A program made the translations under genes and the position numbers. From assembly GCF_020171315.1 (NCBI RefSeq), contig NZ_JAIUZP010000005.1, positions 248,001 to 312,000 of the forward strand: a DNA stretch of 64,000 nucleotides. Reading direction: 5' to 3'. Of this stretch, positions 8,402 through 17,312 are shown one piece after another. The notes under the pieces were generated by a model. The model did no database searches. It worked only from the letters and a program-made list of their open reading frames with translations, and was not told the DNA's origin. The stretch is from Pseudooceanicola nanhaiensis (lineage in GTDB: Bacteria > Pseudomonadota > Alphaproteobacteria > Rhodobacterales > Rhodobacteraceae). The stretch's first letter is position 1. Every line of letters begins with the position of its first letter.

Positions 8402-8690
8402 GCATTGCGAACAATGGCCGTTCGGGAGGAACGGAATGCCGGAGGAGGCAGAGACGAGGGGGCGCGCCGACCCGGCACCCGCAGCCCGGTATGGCGCCGT
8501 TTTTCCAAGGAACCCGCAAGGTGTCGCCCCTTCTGGCGCGACGGCAGGAGGGGCCGGGGAGGCATGGCGGATCACGGACGAATCGCCGCGGCGGGGGGGC
8601 CATGCCGGGGCCACGGGGCGAGACGCGAACCGGACGGGCCGCTAGGCTGGCCGGATCGGACAGAGGATTGAGACGGGAGAGAGTTGAGGC

Positions 8691-9152
8691 ATGGTGACAC
8701 GGCAGGAATTGCGCGGGCTGGTGGGGCAGGAGGTGGGAACCTCGCGCTGGTTCACCATGGATCAGGAGCGGATCGACCAATTCGCCGAGGTGACCGAGGA
8801 TCACCAGTACATCCACATCGACCCGGCGCGGGCGAAGGACACGCCGTTTGGCACCACGATTGCCCACGGTTTCCTGACGCTGTCGATGCTGTCGGCGATG
8901 GTGATCGACGGCGGGCCGAAGCTGGAGGGCGTCACCATGGGGGTGAACTACGGGTTTGACCGGCTGCGCTTCATCTCGCCGGTGCCGTCGGGTGCGCGGG
9001 TCCGGGGCGTCTTCGTCCTGAAGGCGGTCGAAGACAAGAGCCCGACAGAAATCCAGACAACCTATACCGTCACGGTCGAGATCGAGGGGCAGGCCAAGCC
9101 CGCCCTCGTCGCCGACTGGCTGGGCCGGAGGCACTTCGCAGAGGCCACGTGA
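8691..9152 (+). CDS. MaoC-family (R)-specific enoyl-CoA hydratase
   Basis: Single hot-dog domain protein, 153 residues, the normal length for a stand-alone MaoC/NodN-like hydratase. It hydrates trans-2-enoyl-CoA to 3-hydroxyacyl-CoA in the cytoplasm. The catalytic Asp/His pair lies in EDHQYIHID (about residues 37-45) and the FGTTIAHGFLTLSM helix follows at 53-66. The usual Asn-Pro between Asp and His is replaced by Gln-Tyr, as in the NodN branch. First gene of an acyl-CoA operon with a thiolase, a phosphatase, a kinase and a thioesterase. The start follows a GGGAGAGAG site. Confidence 0.85.
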   Translation: MVTRQELRGLVGQEVGTSRWFTMDQERIDQFAEVTEDHQYIHIDPARAKDTPFGTTIAHGFLTLSMLSAMVIDGGPKLEGVTMGVNYGFDRLRFISPVPSGARVRGVFVLKAVEDKSPTEIQTTYTVTVEIEGQAKPALVADWLGRRHFAEAT

Positions 9153-9233
9153 CGGCGGGGGTCGGCGAGAGGAGCGCCGGCCCGACGGCCCGCCACACCA
9201 CGGGCCAGACCACATTTCAGGGAGGAACCCACC

Positions 9234-10436
9234 ATGCGCGATGCAGTCATCGTCTCGACCGCCCGCACCCCGATCGGCAAGGCCTTTCGCGGTGCATTCA
9301 ACGCCACACAGGCGCAGGAGCTCATCGGCCACGCCGTGCGCCACGCCGTCGACCGCGCCGGGCTAGAGGGCGGTGAGGTGCAGGATTGCCTGATCGGCTG
9401 CGCGATCCAGCAGGGCTCCACCGGGGGCAATATCGGCCGTCAGGCGGTGATCCGCGCGGGCCTGCCCACCTCGGTCGCGGGCATGTCGATGGACCGGCAG
9501 TGCGCCTCGGGCATGATGGCCATTGCCACTGCGGCCAAGCAGGTGGTGCAGGACGGGATGGACGTGGTGATCGGCGGCGGGGTCGAATCGATCTCGCTGG
9601 TGCAGAACCAGAAGATGCGCACCGACCACCTCCGCGACCCGTGGATCACCGACCATGTGCCCGCGCTCTACATGTCGATGCTGGAAACCGCCGAGGTGGT
9701 GGCCGAACGCTATGGCGTCAGCCGCGAGGATCAGGACGCCTATTCGCTTCGCTCGCAGCAGCGCACCGCCGCCGCGCAGCAGGCGGGCCGGTTCGATGAC
9801 GAGATCGTGCCGCTGACCAGCACCATGGCCGTCATGGACAAGGAGACGAAGGAGGTTTCCTACAAGGAGGTCACGCTGGCGCAGGACGAGGGCAACCGTC
9901 CCTCCACCACGCTGGAGGGGCTGCAATCGCTCGCCCCCGTCTTCAAGGACGGGCAGGTGGTGAAGGAGGGCAAGTTCATCACCGCGGGCAATGCCTCGCA
10001 GCTTTCCGACGGAGCCTCGGCCTCGGTCCTGATGGAGGCGAAGCTGGCCGAGAAGCGCGGGCTGCAGCCGCTGGGTCGCTACGTGGGCGTCATGGCCGCG
10101 GGTCTCGATCCCGACGAGATGGGCATCGGCCCGATCCATGCCGTGCCCAAGCTGCTGGCGGCCCATGGCCTCAAGATGGACGACATCGGCCTGTGGGAGC
10201 TGAACGAGGCCTTCGCCTGTCAGGTGCTGCAATCGGCCCGTGTCCTCGGCATCCCGGACGAGATCCTGAACGTGAACGGCGGCGCGATCTCGGTCGGGCA
10301 TCCCTATGGCATGTCCGGCGCGCGGATGGTCGGCCACGCGCTGATCGAGGGCAAGCGGCGCGGCGCGCGCTACGTGGTCTGCACCATGTGCGTCGGTGGC
10401 GGCATGGGCGCGGCGGGCCTCTTCGAGGTGCTCTGA
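9234..10436 (+). CDS. Thiolase (acetyl-CoA C-acyltransferase)
   Basis: Thiolase of 400 residues. The nucleophilic Cys is in RQCASGMM (about residue 90), the acid/base His in [10 protein letters not shown] near residue 354, and the second Cys in [15 protein letters not shown] near the C-terminus. It cleaves or forms a 3-ketoacyl-CoA in the cytoplasm. Its start follows a GGAGG site 82 bp after maoC. The stop overlaps the next start (TGATG). Degradative chain-length preference cannot be told from biosynthetic preference. A second thiolase lies at 49763-50938; its active-site sequences differ, so it is not a recent duplicate. Confidence 0.9.
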   Translation: MRDAVIVSTARTPIGKAFRGAFNATQAQELIGHAVRHAVDRAGLEGGEVQDCLIGCAIQQGSTGGNIGRQAVIRAGLPTSVAGMSMDRQCASGMMAIATAAKQVVQDGMDVVIGGGVESISLVQNQKMRTDHLRDPWITDHVPALYMSMLETAEVVAERYGVSREDQDAYSLRSQQRTAAAQQAGRFDDEIVPLTSTMAVMDKETKEVSYKEVTLAQDEGNRPSTTLEGLQSLAPVFKDGQVVKEGKFITAGNASQLSDGASASVLMEAKLAEKRGLQPLGRYVGVMAAGLDPDEMGIGPIHAVPKLLAAHGLKMDDIGLWELNEAFACQVLQSARVLGIPDEILNVNGGAISVGHPYGMSGARMVGHALIEGKRRGARYVVCTMCVGGGMGAAGLFEVL

Positions 10437-11101
10437 TGGTCGCGCTGACGGTCGTGCGGCACGGGCAGGCCTCCTTCGGGGCGGCTGACTACGACGTGCT
10501 GTCGGAGAAGGGGCATGCGCAGGCCTATGCCCTCGGGCAGGCGCTGAAGGCGCAGGGCCTGCGGCCCGATCGTTTCGTCACCGGCACCCTGCGCCGCCAG
10601 AAGGAGACCATGGCGGGGCTGCTGGAGGGGCTGGGGCTGACGGCGGAGATCGAGGAACACCCGGGCCTCGACGAATACGACTTCGCCGCCCTGCTAGCGG
10701 CGCGGTTTCGCGACGGCGGTGCGCCCGAGGGGATGATGCAGGACGCCAAGACCCACTTCCGCACCCTGCGGGCCGTGGTGGGCGAATGGCAGCAGGGCGC
10801 GGTGGCGGACCCGCCCGAGACATGGGCTGCCTTCACCGCGCGGGTCGAGGCGGCGCGCGCCCACATGGCGCGGGACGGCGCGCAGAGCGTGCTGGCCGTC
10901 TCCTCCGGCGGGGCGATCGGACAGCTGGCGGCGGCGGCGCTTGGCGCGCCGGGGGCGGCGCAGCTGGCCCTGCAATTGCAGATGAAGAACTGCGCCGTGA
11001 CGCGCCTGCTGGTGACACCACGCCAGACATGGCTGACCGGCTTCAACGAGACGCCGCATATCGACGCTGCCACCGAGGCGGCGTTCCTGAGCTACAGCTA
11101 G
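10436..11101 (+). CDS. Histidine phosphatase (phosphoglycerate mutase-like) family protein
   Basis: A 221-residue member of the histidine phosphatase superfamily with the RHG motif at residues 8-10 (VVRHGQAS). The start overlaps the thiolase stop by one base, indicating translational coupling. The second catalytic His is probably in the SSGGAIGQL region near residue 160, although there the usual His is not obvious. The residues around GTLRRQKETM match the phosphate-pocket Arg helix. The substrate is unknown. It directly precedes an ACAD10/11-type kinase, so a phosphorylated acyl-CoA or its hydroxy acid is a possible substrate; this is inference. Confidence 0.8.
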   Translation: MVALTVVRHGQASFGAADYDVLSEKGHAQAYALGQALKAQGLRPDRFVTGTLRRQKETMAGLLEGLGLTAEIEEHPGLDEYDFAALLAARFRDGGAPEGMMQDAKTHFRTLRAVVGEWQQGAVADPPETWAAFTARVEAARAHMARDGAQSVLAVSSGGAIGQLAAAALGAPGAAQLALQLQMKNCAVTRLLVTPRQTWLTGFNETPHIDAATEAAFLSYS

Positions 11102-11114
11102 GGAGGGCTGGAAC

Positions 11115-12137
11115 ATGCAGGACAGCGCAACGCTGGACACCGGGGCGGTCGCCCGTTGGCTGACGGACCATGTGGAGGGCTTCGAAGGCCCGCTGGAGGC
11201 AGAGAAATTCGCAGGCGGCCAGTCGAACCCGACCTATCGCCTGAAGACCCCGCGCGCCTCATACGTGCTGCGCCGCAAGCCGCCGGGCAAGCTCCTGAAA
11301 TCGGCCCATGCGGTCGACCGGGAGTACCGGGTGCAGAAGGCATTGGCCGGGACCGCGGTGCCGGTGGCGCGGATGCATGCGCTCTGCGAGGACGAGAGCG
11401 TGATCGGCTCGGCCTTCTACGTGATGGAGGAGGTCCGCGGCCGCAACATCGGCCTGCCGACGATGCCCGACGTGGCCTTCGACCAGCGGCGCCAGATCAA
11501 CGCCGAGATGGCCCGCGTGCTGGCCGCGATCCACGGGGTCGACCTGCAGGCCACGGGGTTGTCAGACTACGGGCCCGAGGGGAACTACTACCGCCGCCAG
11601 ATCGACCGCTGGACCAAGCAGTACCGCGCGACCGAGACGGAAGTGATCCCCGAGATGGAAGAGCTGATCCCGTGGCTCGACGCCAATATCCCCGCCGATG
11701 ACGGGCAGCGGACGCTGGTGCACGGGGACTACCGGATCGACAACATGCTCTTCGACGCCGAGGCGCCGCGCTGCCTTGCGGTGCTGGACTGGGAGCTGTC
11801 CACCACCGGCCATCCCTATGCGGATGTGGCCGCCGTGATCATGCAATGGCAGATGCCCGAGACGAACCGAGGCCTTCAGGGCCTCGACCGCAGGGCACTG
11901 GGCGTGATGGAAGATGAAGACTTCCTCGCGGCCTACTGCGCAGAGGCCGGCATTTCGCAGATTGAAAGGTTCGGGTTCTACCTCGCCTTCACCTTCTTCC
12001 GGATGGCCGGTATCATCCAGGGCGTCAAGAAACGCGCGCTGGACGGAAACGCCTCGAACCCTGCGCTCGCGGCGAAGGTGGCCCGGACGGTGCCCGATTT
12101 CGCGCGGGGGGGGATCCGGGCCGCCCACAGTGTTTGA
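11115..12137 (+). CDS. Aminoglycoside phosphotransferase-fold kinase, ACAD10/ACAD11 or LvaA type
   Basis: Protein-kinase-like APH domain of 340 residues. The catalytic loop HGDYRIDN is at residues 203-210 (Asp205, Asn210), and the metal-binding motif LDWELSTTGHPYAD starts at residue 224. The nucleotide-loop region GGQSNPTY is at 34-41. The pattern is that of kinases fused to acyl-CoA dehydrogenase in animal ACAD10/11 and of LvaA, which phosphorylate 4-hydroxyacyl-CoA. The operon context (hydratase, thiolase, thioesterase) supports an acyl-CoA substrate rather than an antibiotic. The start has AGGGAGG upstream. Confidence 0.8.
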   Translation: MQDSATLDTGAVARWLTDHVEGFEGPLEAEKFAGGQSNPTYRLKTPRASYVLRRKPPGKLLKSAHAVDREYRVQKALAGTAVPVARMHALCEDESVIGSAFYVMEEVRGRNIGLPTMPDVAFDQRRQINAEMARVLAAIHGVDLQATGLSDYGPEGNYYRRQIDRWTKQYRATETEVIPEMEELIPWLDANIPADDGQRTLVHGDYRIDNMLFDAEAPRCLAVLDWELSTTGHPYADVAAVIMQWQMPETNRGLQGLDRRALGVMEDEDFLAAYCAEAGISQIERFGFYLAFTFFRMAGIIQGVKKRALDGNASNPALAAKVARTVPDFARGGIRAAHSV

Positions 12138-12153
12138 CCCCCGAGGAGACAGA

Positions 12154-12564
12154 ATGAGCGAATTGGAACTGGACCCGGCGCTGGTGGAGGACCCCTATCC
12201 CTTCCAGCGGCACATGGGATTCAAGCTGGTGGCGTGGAAGGAGGGCTATTCGCGCTTCGAACTGCCCTGGGACGACTATCTGGGGAACCGCTACGGCATC
12301 CTGCACGGCGGCATTCACGGCGTGCTCTGCGACACGGTGATGGGCTTTGCGGGCTGCTACACCGGCGATCCGGAGCGCAAGCAGCTGGCCATGACCCTGT
12401 CGCTGAACGTGAACTTCATCGGGCAGCTGCAGGGCAAGGTGATCATCGCGGAAGGCTTCCGCATCGGCGGCGGGCGCAAGACCTTCTTTGCCGAGGCCAA
12501 GGTCCGCGATGATCTGGGCAACCTGCTGGCCACCGGCTCCGGGGCCTTCCGGATGCGCAGCTGA
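12154..12564 (+). CDS. PaaI-family hot-dog thioesterase
   Basis: A 136-residue hot-dog protein. The GILHGGIHGVLCDTVMG helix (about residues 48-64) carries the HGG motif used by PaaI/YdiI-type acyl-CoA thioesterases, and Asp61 is in the position of the catalytic acid. It probably hydrolyses a dead-end or excess acyl-CoA, releasing CoA. The ATG at 12154 follows GAGGAGACAG; the longer reading from 11914 runs through the kinase gene. Last gene of the operon, followed by a terminator. Confidence 0.82.
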   Translation: MSELELDPALVEDPYPFQRHMGFKLVAWKEGYSRFELPWDDYLGNRYGILHGGIHGVLCDTVMGFAGCYTGDPERKQLAMTLSLNVNFIGQLQGKVIIAEGFRIGGGRKTFFAEAKVRDDLGNLLATGSGAFRMRS

Positions 12565-12589
12565 ACGGCTGTCGACGGGTGATCGAGAG

Positions 12590-12621
12590 GGGCGCGGCCT
12601 GCCAAGGTCCGCGCCCTTTTT
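12590..12621 (+). terminator. Rho-independent terminator of the maoC operon
   Basis: GGGCGCGG (12590-12597) pairs with CCGCGCCC (12609-12616) across an 11-nt loop and is followed by TTTTT. It lies just past the thioesterase stop. The next gene is on the opposite strand and converges here. Confidence 0.8.
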
Positions 12622-12633
12622 CCTGCGCGGGGC

Positions 12634-13674
12634 CTAGAACAGCGCCTCGGCGCGGAAGGCCTCGGGGACGGCATCGACGCCTTCCAGCACGAGGTCGGCC
12701 ATGACCTGCGCCACCTTGGGCGCCATGCCGAAGCCGATCTTGAAGCCGCCGTTGGCGATGTAATGCCCGGGCCGCCCCGGCCATGTCCCCAGCACCGGCG
12801 CACGGGTCTTGGCCCGGGGTCGCAGCCCGGCCCAGCGGTCGATCACCGGGGCGCCGCGCAGGGCGGGCACCACCTCGCGCGCGCGGGCCACCACGTCGTC
12901 GAGCAACTCATCGGTTCCAAACGGGTCCGTATACTCTCGCTCGCTGGTGGAGCCGATGGCAACGGTGCCGTCCTCGTGCGGCACCACGTGCACCCCGCCC
13001 GCATAGATCTGCGGCATGTCATGGGCGTCATGGGCCAGCAGCGCCGCCTGTCCCTTCACCCCGTTGCCGAGAGACTTGCCGCTGTCCTCGCTCAGCGACT
13101 GGAGCCCGGCCACGCCGGTGGCCCAGATCACCGCACCCCGGTTCGGCCCCTCGCTTTCGACCCGGCCGCCCTTGGCGCGGATCGCGGCGACGAGGGCATC
13201 GCAGGCCATGCGCGGATGCATCCGCGCGGTCAGCGTGTCGTGGATCACCTGCCCCGTGGGGCTCAGGGGCGCCCAGTCGCTCTGCGCCGGGATCGGCAGC
13301 ACGCGCCAGTCCGCCAGCCCGTGCCACAGCGTCCGGGCCGAGGCCGCCCGCTCCTGCGCCAGCGTCAGGGCCTTCTCGTCCGCCAGCGGCTGGATGCGCC
13401 CCAGCCGCTTGTAGCCCGGCGAGCGGCCGGAAACGTCCTCGACCTCTTCCCAGAATGGTTCGGCCAGGATCAGGCTTTCGAACTGGAACTGCTTCTTCTC
13501 GTTCCACTGGTCGGGCACATGGGGCGCCAGCGCGCCCACCAGCCCGCCCGAGGCCCCGGCGCCCGGCCCGAAGGGGTCGATCACCGTGACCGAGGCCCCG
13601 GCCTTGAGGCAGGCCCATGCACAGCTGAGCCCGAAGATGCCCGCGCCGCGTACCGTGACCTCTGTCCTTGCCAT
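12634..13674 (-). CDS. FAD-dependent oxidoreductase resembling the C-terminal half of MnmC
   Basis: DAO-family flavoprotein of 346 residues. The FAD-binding motif RGAGIFGLSCAW is near residues 9-20, ASGGLVGALAPHVP lies near 42-55, and a C-terminal YIANGGFKIGFGMAP closes the FAD site. The motif layout resembles the MnmC oxidoreductase domain, which removes the carboxymethyl group from cmnm5(s2)U34 of tRNA. The gene encoding the MnmC methyltransferase half starts 50 bp away, divergently. The ATG at 13674 is chosen because the FAD motif then begins at the usual distance. It could also be a ThiO-like or amino-acid oxidase. Confidence 0.72.
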   Translation of the reverse strand: MARTEVTVRGAGIFGLSCAWACLKAGASVTVIDPFGPGAGASGGLVGALAPHVPDQWNEKKQFQFESLILAEPFWEEVEDVSGRSPGYKRLGRIQPLADEKALTLAQERAASARTLWHGLADWRVLPIPAQSDWAPLSPTGQVIHDTLTARMHPRMACDALVAAIRAKGGRVESEGPNRGAVIWATGVAGLQSLSEDSGKSLGNGVKGQAALLAHDAHDMPQIYAGGVHVVPHEDGTVAIGSTSEREYTDPFGTDELLDDVVARAREVVPALRGAPVIDRWAGLRPRAKTRAPVLGTWPGRPGHYIANGGFKIGFGMAPKVAQVMADLVLEGVDAVPEAFRAEALF

Positions 13675-13723
13675 CGCCCTGATCCCTCGTATCCTTGCGC
13701 CGCCATCCATAAGGGAACACGAC

Positions 13724-14425
13724 ATGCAGGACCAGACGCCCGAGCGTCGCGGCGGGGTTGCCGATCTCGACTGGCGCGAGGGGGAGATCCCGGTCTCGCG
13801 GCTTTTCGACGATCCCTATTTCAGCCTCGAGAACGGGCTGGCCGAGACGGCCTATGTCTTCCTTGCGGGCAATGACCTGCCGGCGCGGTTCCGGGACGGC
13901 TTTCACGTGGCCGAGCTGGGCTTCGGCACCGGTCTGAACCTGCTCGCGGCGCTGCGGCTCTGGCGTGAGACGGGGCAGGCCGGGCGGCTGCACTTCACCA
14001 CCTTCGAGGCCTATCCGATGACCGCCGGGGAGATGCGCCGCGCCCATGCGGCCTTCCCGGAGATCACGGCCCTGTCGGACGAACTGGCCCCCGTCTGGGG
14101 GCAAGAGGCCTTCGACCTGCCCGATCTCTCCTTCCGCATGATCCGTGGCGACGCGCGCGAGACGCTGCCCGCGTGGCAGGCCCGCGCGGATGCCTGGTTC
14201 CTCGACGGATTCGCGCCCGCGAAGAACCCCGAGCTCTGGGAGGAGGGCCTCATGGCGCAGGTCGGCGCCCATACCGTGCCGGGCGGCACGGCGGCGACCT
14301 ACACGGCTGCAGGTTTCGTCAGGCGGGGCTTGCAGGCGGCAGGGTTTGACGTTGTCCGCGCGCCGGGATACGGGCGGAAACGGCACATGACCCGTGCCGT
14401 CTTACCGGACCCCTCCCATGGCTGA
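13724..14425 (+). CDS. mnmD: tRNA 5-methylaminomethyl-2-thiouridine methyltransferase (MnmD, methyltransferase half of MnmC)
   Basis: SAM-dependent methyltransferase of 233 residues that converts nm5(s2)U34 to mnm5(s2)U34 in tRNA. The SAM-binding motif ELGFGTGLNLL is at 64-74, and the catalytic DGFAPAKNP is at 161-169, matching the MnmC signature. The N-terminal FDDPYFSLENGLAET (28-42) is also typical. The protein ends after the methyltransferase domain with no fused oxidoreductase. The start is the ATG at 13724; the upstream part of the frame lies over the divergent gene. It overlaps the next gene by 8 bp. Confidence 0.88.
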   Translation: MQDQTPERRGGVADLDWREGEIPVSRLFDDPYFSLENGLAETAYVFLAGNDLPARFRDGFHVAELGFGTGLNLLAALRLWRETGQAGRLHFTTFEAYPMTAGEMRRAHAAFPEITALSDELAPVWGQEAFDLPDLSFRMIRGDARETLPAWQARADAWFLDGFAPAKNPELWEEGLMAQVGAHTVPGGTAATYTAAGFVRRGLQAAGFDVVRAPGYGRKRHMTRAVLPDPSHG

Positions 14426-15293
14426 ACAGAACACGCGACTCGGCATCCTGCTGATGATCCTGACGACCTTCGTCTTCTCGGTGCAGGACGCAGTCTCGCG
14501 CCATCTGGGGGACAACTACCCGGTCGAGATGATCGTGATGATCCGCTACTGGTTCTTCGGCGTCTTCGTCATGGTGCTGGCGACCCGGCAGGCGGGAGGG
14601 CTGCGCAAGGCGGCCAAGACGGGCTACCCGCTGCTTCAGGTCCTGCGCGGCACGCTTCTCGTCCTCGAAATCGGCGTCATGGTGGTGGCCTTCACCCTGC
14701 TGGGGCTGGTGGAAACCCATGCCGTCTTCGTCTGCTATCCGCTGCTGGTGGCGGCGCTCTCGGGCCCGGTTCTGGGCGAGCGCGTGGGCTGGCGGCGCTG
14801 GCTGGCGATCGGCGTCGGCTTCCTCGGCGTGCTGATCGTGCTGGAGCCGGGCTTTGGCGTCTTCAGCGTGAAGAGCCTCGTGCCGCTGGCGGCCGCGCTG
14901 ATGTTCGCGGTCTACGGCCTGCTGACGCGCTATGTGTCGCGGCGCGATACCTCGGCCACCTCCTTCTTCTGGACCGGTGTCACCGGGGCCGTCATCTCCA
15001 GCGTCTGGGGCATCTGGTACTGGACGCCCATGACGGGCGGGGACTGGATCTGGATGGGGCTGCTCTGCATGTCGGGCGCGCTTGGCCACTACCTGCTGAT
15101 CCGGGTCTACGAACTGGCCGAGGCCTCTGCCGTGCAGCCCTTCGCCTACTTCCAGCTCGGCTTTGCCTCGGTCATCGGGATGATCGTCTTCGGCGAGGTG
15201 GTGCGCCTGAACGTGGCCATCGGCGCGGCGGTCATCGTGGGCGCGGGCCTATTCACCTTTTGGCGCGAACGGCGGGCCCAGCAACAGGCTTGA
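14418..15293 (+). CDS. EamA/DMT-family transporter
   Basis: A 291-residue inner-membrane protein with ten predicted spans in two EamA repeats (about residues 5-135 and 150-285). The TTFVFSVQDAVSRHLG start and the ELAEASAVQPFAYFQL segment near residue 235 are typical of the DMT superfamily (RhaT/YdcZ-like metabolite exporters). The substrate is unknown. Its start lies within the last codons of mnmD, so the two are probably cotranscribed. Its 3' end overlaps that of the convergent lytic transglycosylase by 45 bp. Confidence 0.82.
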   Translation: MAEQNTRLGILLMILTTFVFSVQDAVSRHLGDNYPVEMIVMIRYWFFGVFVMVLATRQAGGLRKAAKTGYPLLQVLRGTLLVLEIGVMVVAFTLLGLVETHAVFVCYPLLVAALSGPVLGERVGWRRWLAIGVGFLGVLIVLEPGFGVFSVKSLVPLAAALMFAVYGLLTRYVSRRDTSATSFFWTGVTGAVISSVWGIWYWTPMTGGDWIWMGLLCMSGALGHYLLIRVYELAEASAVQPFAYFQLGFASVIGMIVFGEVVRLNVAIGAAVIVGAGLFTFWRERRAQQQA

Positions 15294-17312
15294 GCCTTTC
15301 AGCTCCTTCGTGAAGGGCTGGGGCAGGGGGGCCTTGCCCAGTCGGGCGCGGTAGACCGGCAGGCTTTCCGCCACCCGCATCACGTAGTTGCGCGTCTCGC
15401 GGTAGGGGATCAGCTCGACCCAGTCGACAACGTCCACATCCGGATCGCGCGGATCGCCGAAGTCGTTGATCCACTGCTCGGGCCGCCCGGGCCCGGCGTT
15501 GTAGCCCGCCGCCACCAGCAGCACGTTGCCATCGAAGCGATCCGCCAGATCGGCAAGGTAGGCGGTGCCGAGCCGCGTGTTGTAGGTCCAGTCGCTGAGG
15601 ACGGCGGCGGCGTCATGGGGCCCCTCGAAGCCGCGGGCCACCAGCCGCGCCGTGGCGGGCATCAGCTGCATCAGCCCCTGCGCACCGGCGTGGCTGCTGA
15701 CGGTGGGGTCGAACTCGCTCTCGCGCCGGGCAATGGCGAGCGCCATCTCGGGCGGGACGGGCATCCGCATCGCGGCCAGCGGGTGCAGCGCGAAGTAGAA
15801 GCGCGGCAGCACGATATCGCGCTGTGCGGCGGCCTTGCCCAGCATGATCTGGAGGTGCGGCGTGCCCTCGTCCTCCAGCAGGCGGCCAAGCCGCCCCAGC
15901 CCGGTCCGGTCGAGGTGATCGGCGAGGTTCACGAGGAATCTCTCGCCGTCGTAGCCCTGACCGGCGGCCAGCAGCAGCATCCCCGCCTCGATCTGGTCGG
16001 AGCCCGCGAAATCCGCCTCGTGCCAGTCGCCGAAATCCTCGTCTCCCGCGAGGTCGGGATCGGGCGGCAGCCCGGCCTTCTCGGCCGCCAGCAGCCCGTA
16101 GTAGGTCGTCTGGTAACCGCCGCCCTCGGTATAGGCGGCCATCGCCTCGCCACTGCGGCCCATGGCCTCTTGCGCGCGGCCGATCCAGTACCACGCCCGG
16201 CCCAGCGAGATCGGCGTCTCGACCCCGTCGCGCAGGCGCTCGAAATGCATCAGGGCGCGTTTCGGATCGTCCAGCCACCGCAGCGCGATGAAGCCCGACA
16301 GGAATTCGAGGTCGGCAAAGGCCGCACCGCCGGTCAGCTGGTTCTGAGAGGCCAGCCGATAGGCGAGGGTCACGTCGCCTTCATAAAGCTTCTCGCGCAC
16401 GTAGTAGCGTCGCCGGGCGGCCCAGTTCTCTGCCAGCCCCAGCCCGCCGGGAATCGCAGAGCGTTCCAGCATCAGCGCGATCGCCTCGTCCTCGCGGCCC
16501 TTGCGGACCCGCCAGTCGAAGCGTTCGAAAGCCAACCCGGCATCCTGTTGCAGGGCCTCGGGCAGCGCGTCGATCAGCGTGTCCACGTTGCCGGCGTCCT
16601 CGCGCAGGCCGCGGCGGGCGAGTGCCAGCTTCCAGCGCGCCTCGCTCACCAGCGGGACCATGCGGTTCGCGTCCTCGGTCCAGCCCTCCCAGAGCGCCCG
16701 GTCGAGGCGCGCCTCGTGGTGCGGTTTCAGCAGGTCGGCGTGGGTGGTGAGGAAGGCGTAATGTTCGTCCTGTGTCAGCGACATGCTGCGCCATGCCAGC
16801 ACGAGGCTTGCCTCGGCCTCGCCCTGCTGGCCGTTCGCGGTGAGTGCGGCTGCGCGCAGCAAAACGCCGGTGCCGGTCTGGGCAGGGGTGTCGCCGAAGA
16901 AGGCGAGGATCTGATCGGGGCCCGCGCCCTGCAACTGGTCCTCGTGCCGCCGCCGCAGGTAGTCGAGCCCGGGCCAGTCCGGGTGCGCGTCGAGGAAGCG
17001 GAGCGTGTCGGCAAGCGATCCTGCGCCGCTGCGCAGCCGGGTCCACTCGATGATCTCTGCCGCCACCGGGCCGTCGCGCAGGGCCAGCAGCCGGGCGCGC
17101 TCCCAGTCGCCGCGCCCGGCAGCATGGAGCGCCGAGGACAGCGGCCGCGGCGGCTTGCGCGCCAAGTCCTCGGGGGATGGCGGGGCCGGTGTCTCCTCGG
17201 GCTGCTCCTCGGCCTCAGCGCTCGGCACCTCGATCTGCTGCGCCAGACCGGGGGCGGCAGGGCCAAGAGCGGCCAGAAGCACCAGAATGCGGTAGCGCCG
17301 GTGCAAGATCAC
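15249..17312 (-). CDS. Soluble-type lytic murein transglycosylase (Slt70-like)
   Basis: Periplasmic peptidoglycan lyase of 687 residues that forms 1,6-anhydromuropeptides. A signal peptide (about residues 1-24, ending GLAQ) is followed by a Pro/Glu-rich linker, a long helical superhelix (about 60-480) and a C-terminal SLT domain. The catalytic Glu is in ARRESEFDPTVSSHAGAQGL (near 530), with MQLMPATA and YNAGPGR following. The GTG at 17312 is preferred because AGGGG lies 8 nt upstream; a TTG at 17318 is too close to it. The 3' end overlaps the EamA gene by 45 bp. Divergent from dapA. Confidence 0.88.
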   Translation of the reverse strand: MILHRRYRILVLLAALGPAAPGLAQQIEVPSAEAEEQPEETPAPPSPEDLARKPPRPLSSALHAAGRGDWERARLLALRDGPVAAEIIEWTRLRSGAGSLADTLRFLDAHPDWPGLDYLRRRHEDQLQGAGPDQILAFFGDTPAQTGTGVLLRAAALTANGQQGEAEASLVLAWRSMSLTQDEHYAFLTTHADLLKPHHEARLDRALWEGWTEDANRMVPLVSEARWKLALARRGLREDAGNVDTLIDALPEALQQDAGLAFERFDWRVRKGREDEAIALMLERSAIPGGLGLAENWAARRRYYVREKLYEGDVTLAYRLASQNQLTGGAAFADLEFLSGFIALRWLDDPKRALMHFERLRDGVETPISLGRAWYWIGRAQEAMGRSGEAMAAYTEGGGYQTTYYGLLAAEKAGLPPDPDLAGDEDFGDWHEADFAGSDQIEAGMLLLAAGQGYDGERFLVNLADHLDRTGLGRLGRLLEDEGTPHLQIMLGKAAAQRDIVLPRFYFALHPLAAMRMPVPPEMALAIARRESEFDPTVSSHAGAQGLMQLMPATARLVARGFEGPHDAAAVLSDWTYNTRLGTAYLADLADRFDGNVLLVAAGYNAGPGRPEQWINDFGDPRDPDVDVVDWVELIPYRETRNYVMRVAESLPVYRARLGKAPLPQPFTKELKGSSLLLGPPFAPKGE

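Larger units (their letters stand above)
8300..8690. other. Divergent intergenic region between the Liv operon and the maoC operon
   Basis: About 390 bp without a convincing gene. It holds overlapping divergent promoter candidates that share a palindromic CTTGTCAAG (8372-8380). The rest, about 8440-8680, is GC-rich and I see no conserved gene, RNA or repeat in it. Short frames here have coding-unlike composition and no supported start. Confidence 0.6.

Noticed and set aside
11115-12137. Aminoglycoside resistance gene
   Set aside because: The APH fold is present but motifs and operon context match acyl-CoA-associated kinases.
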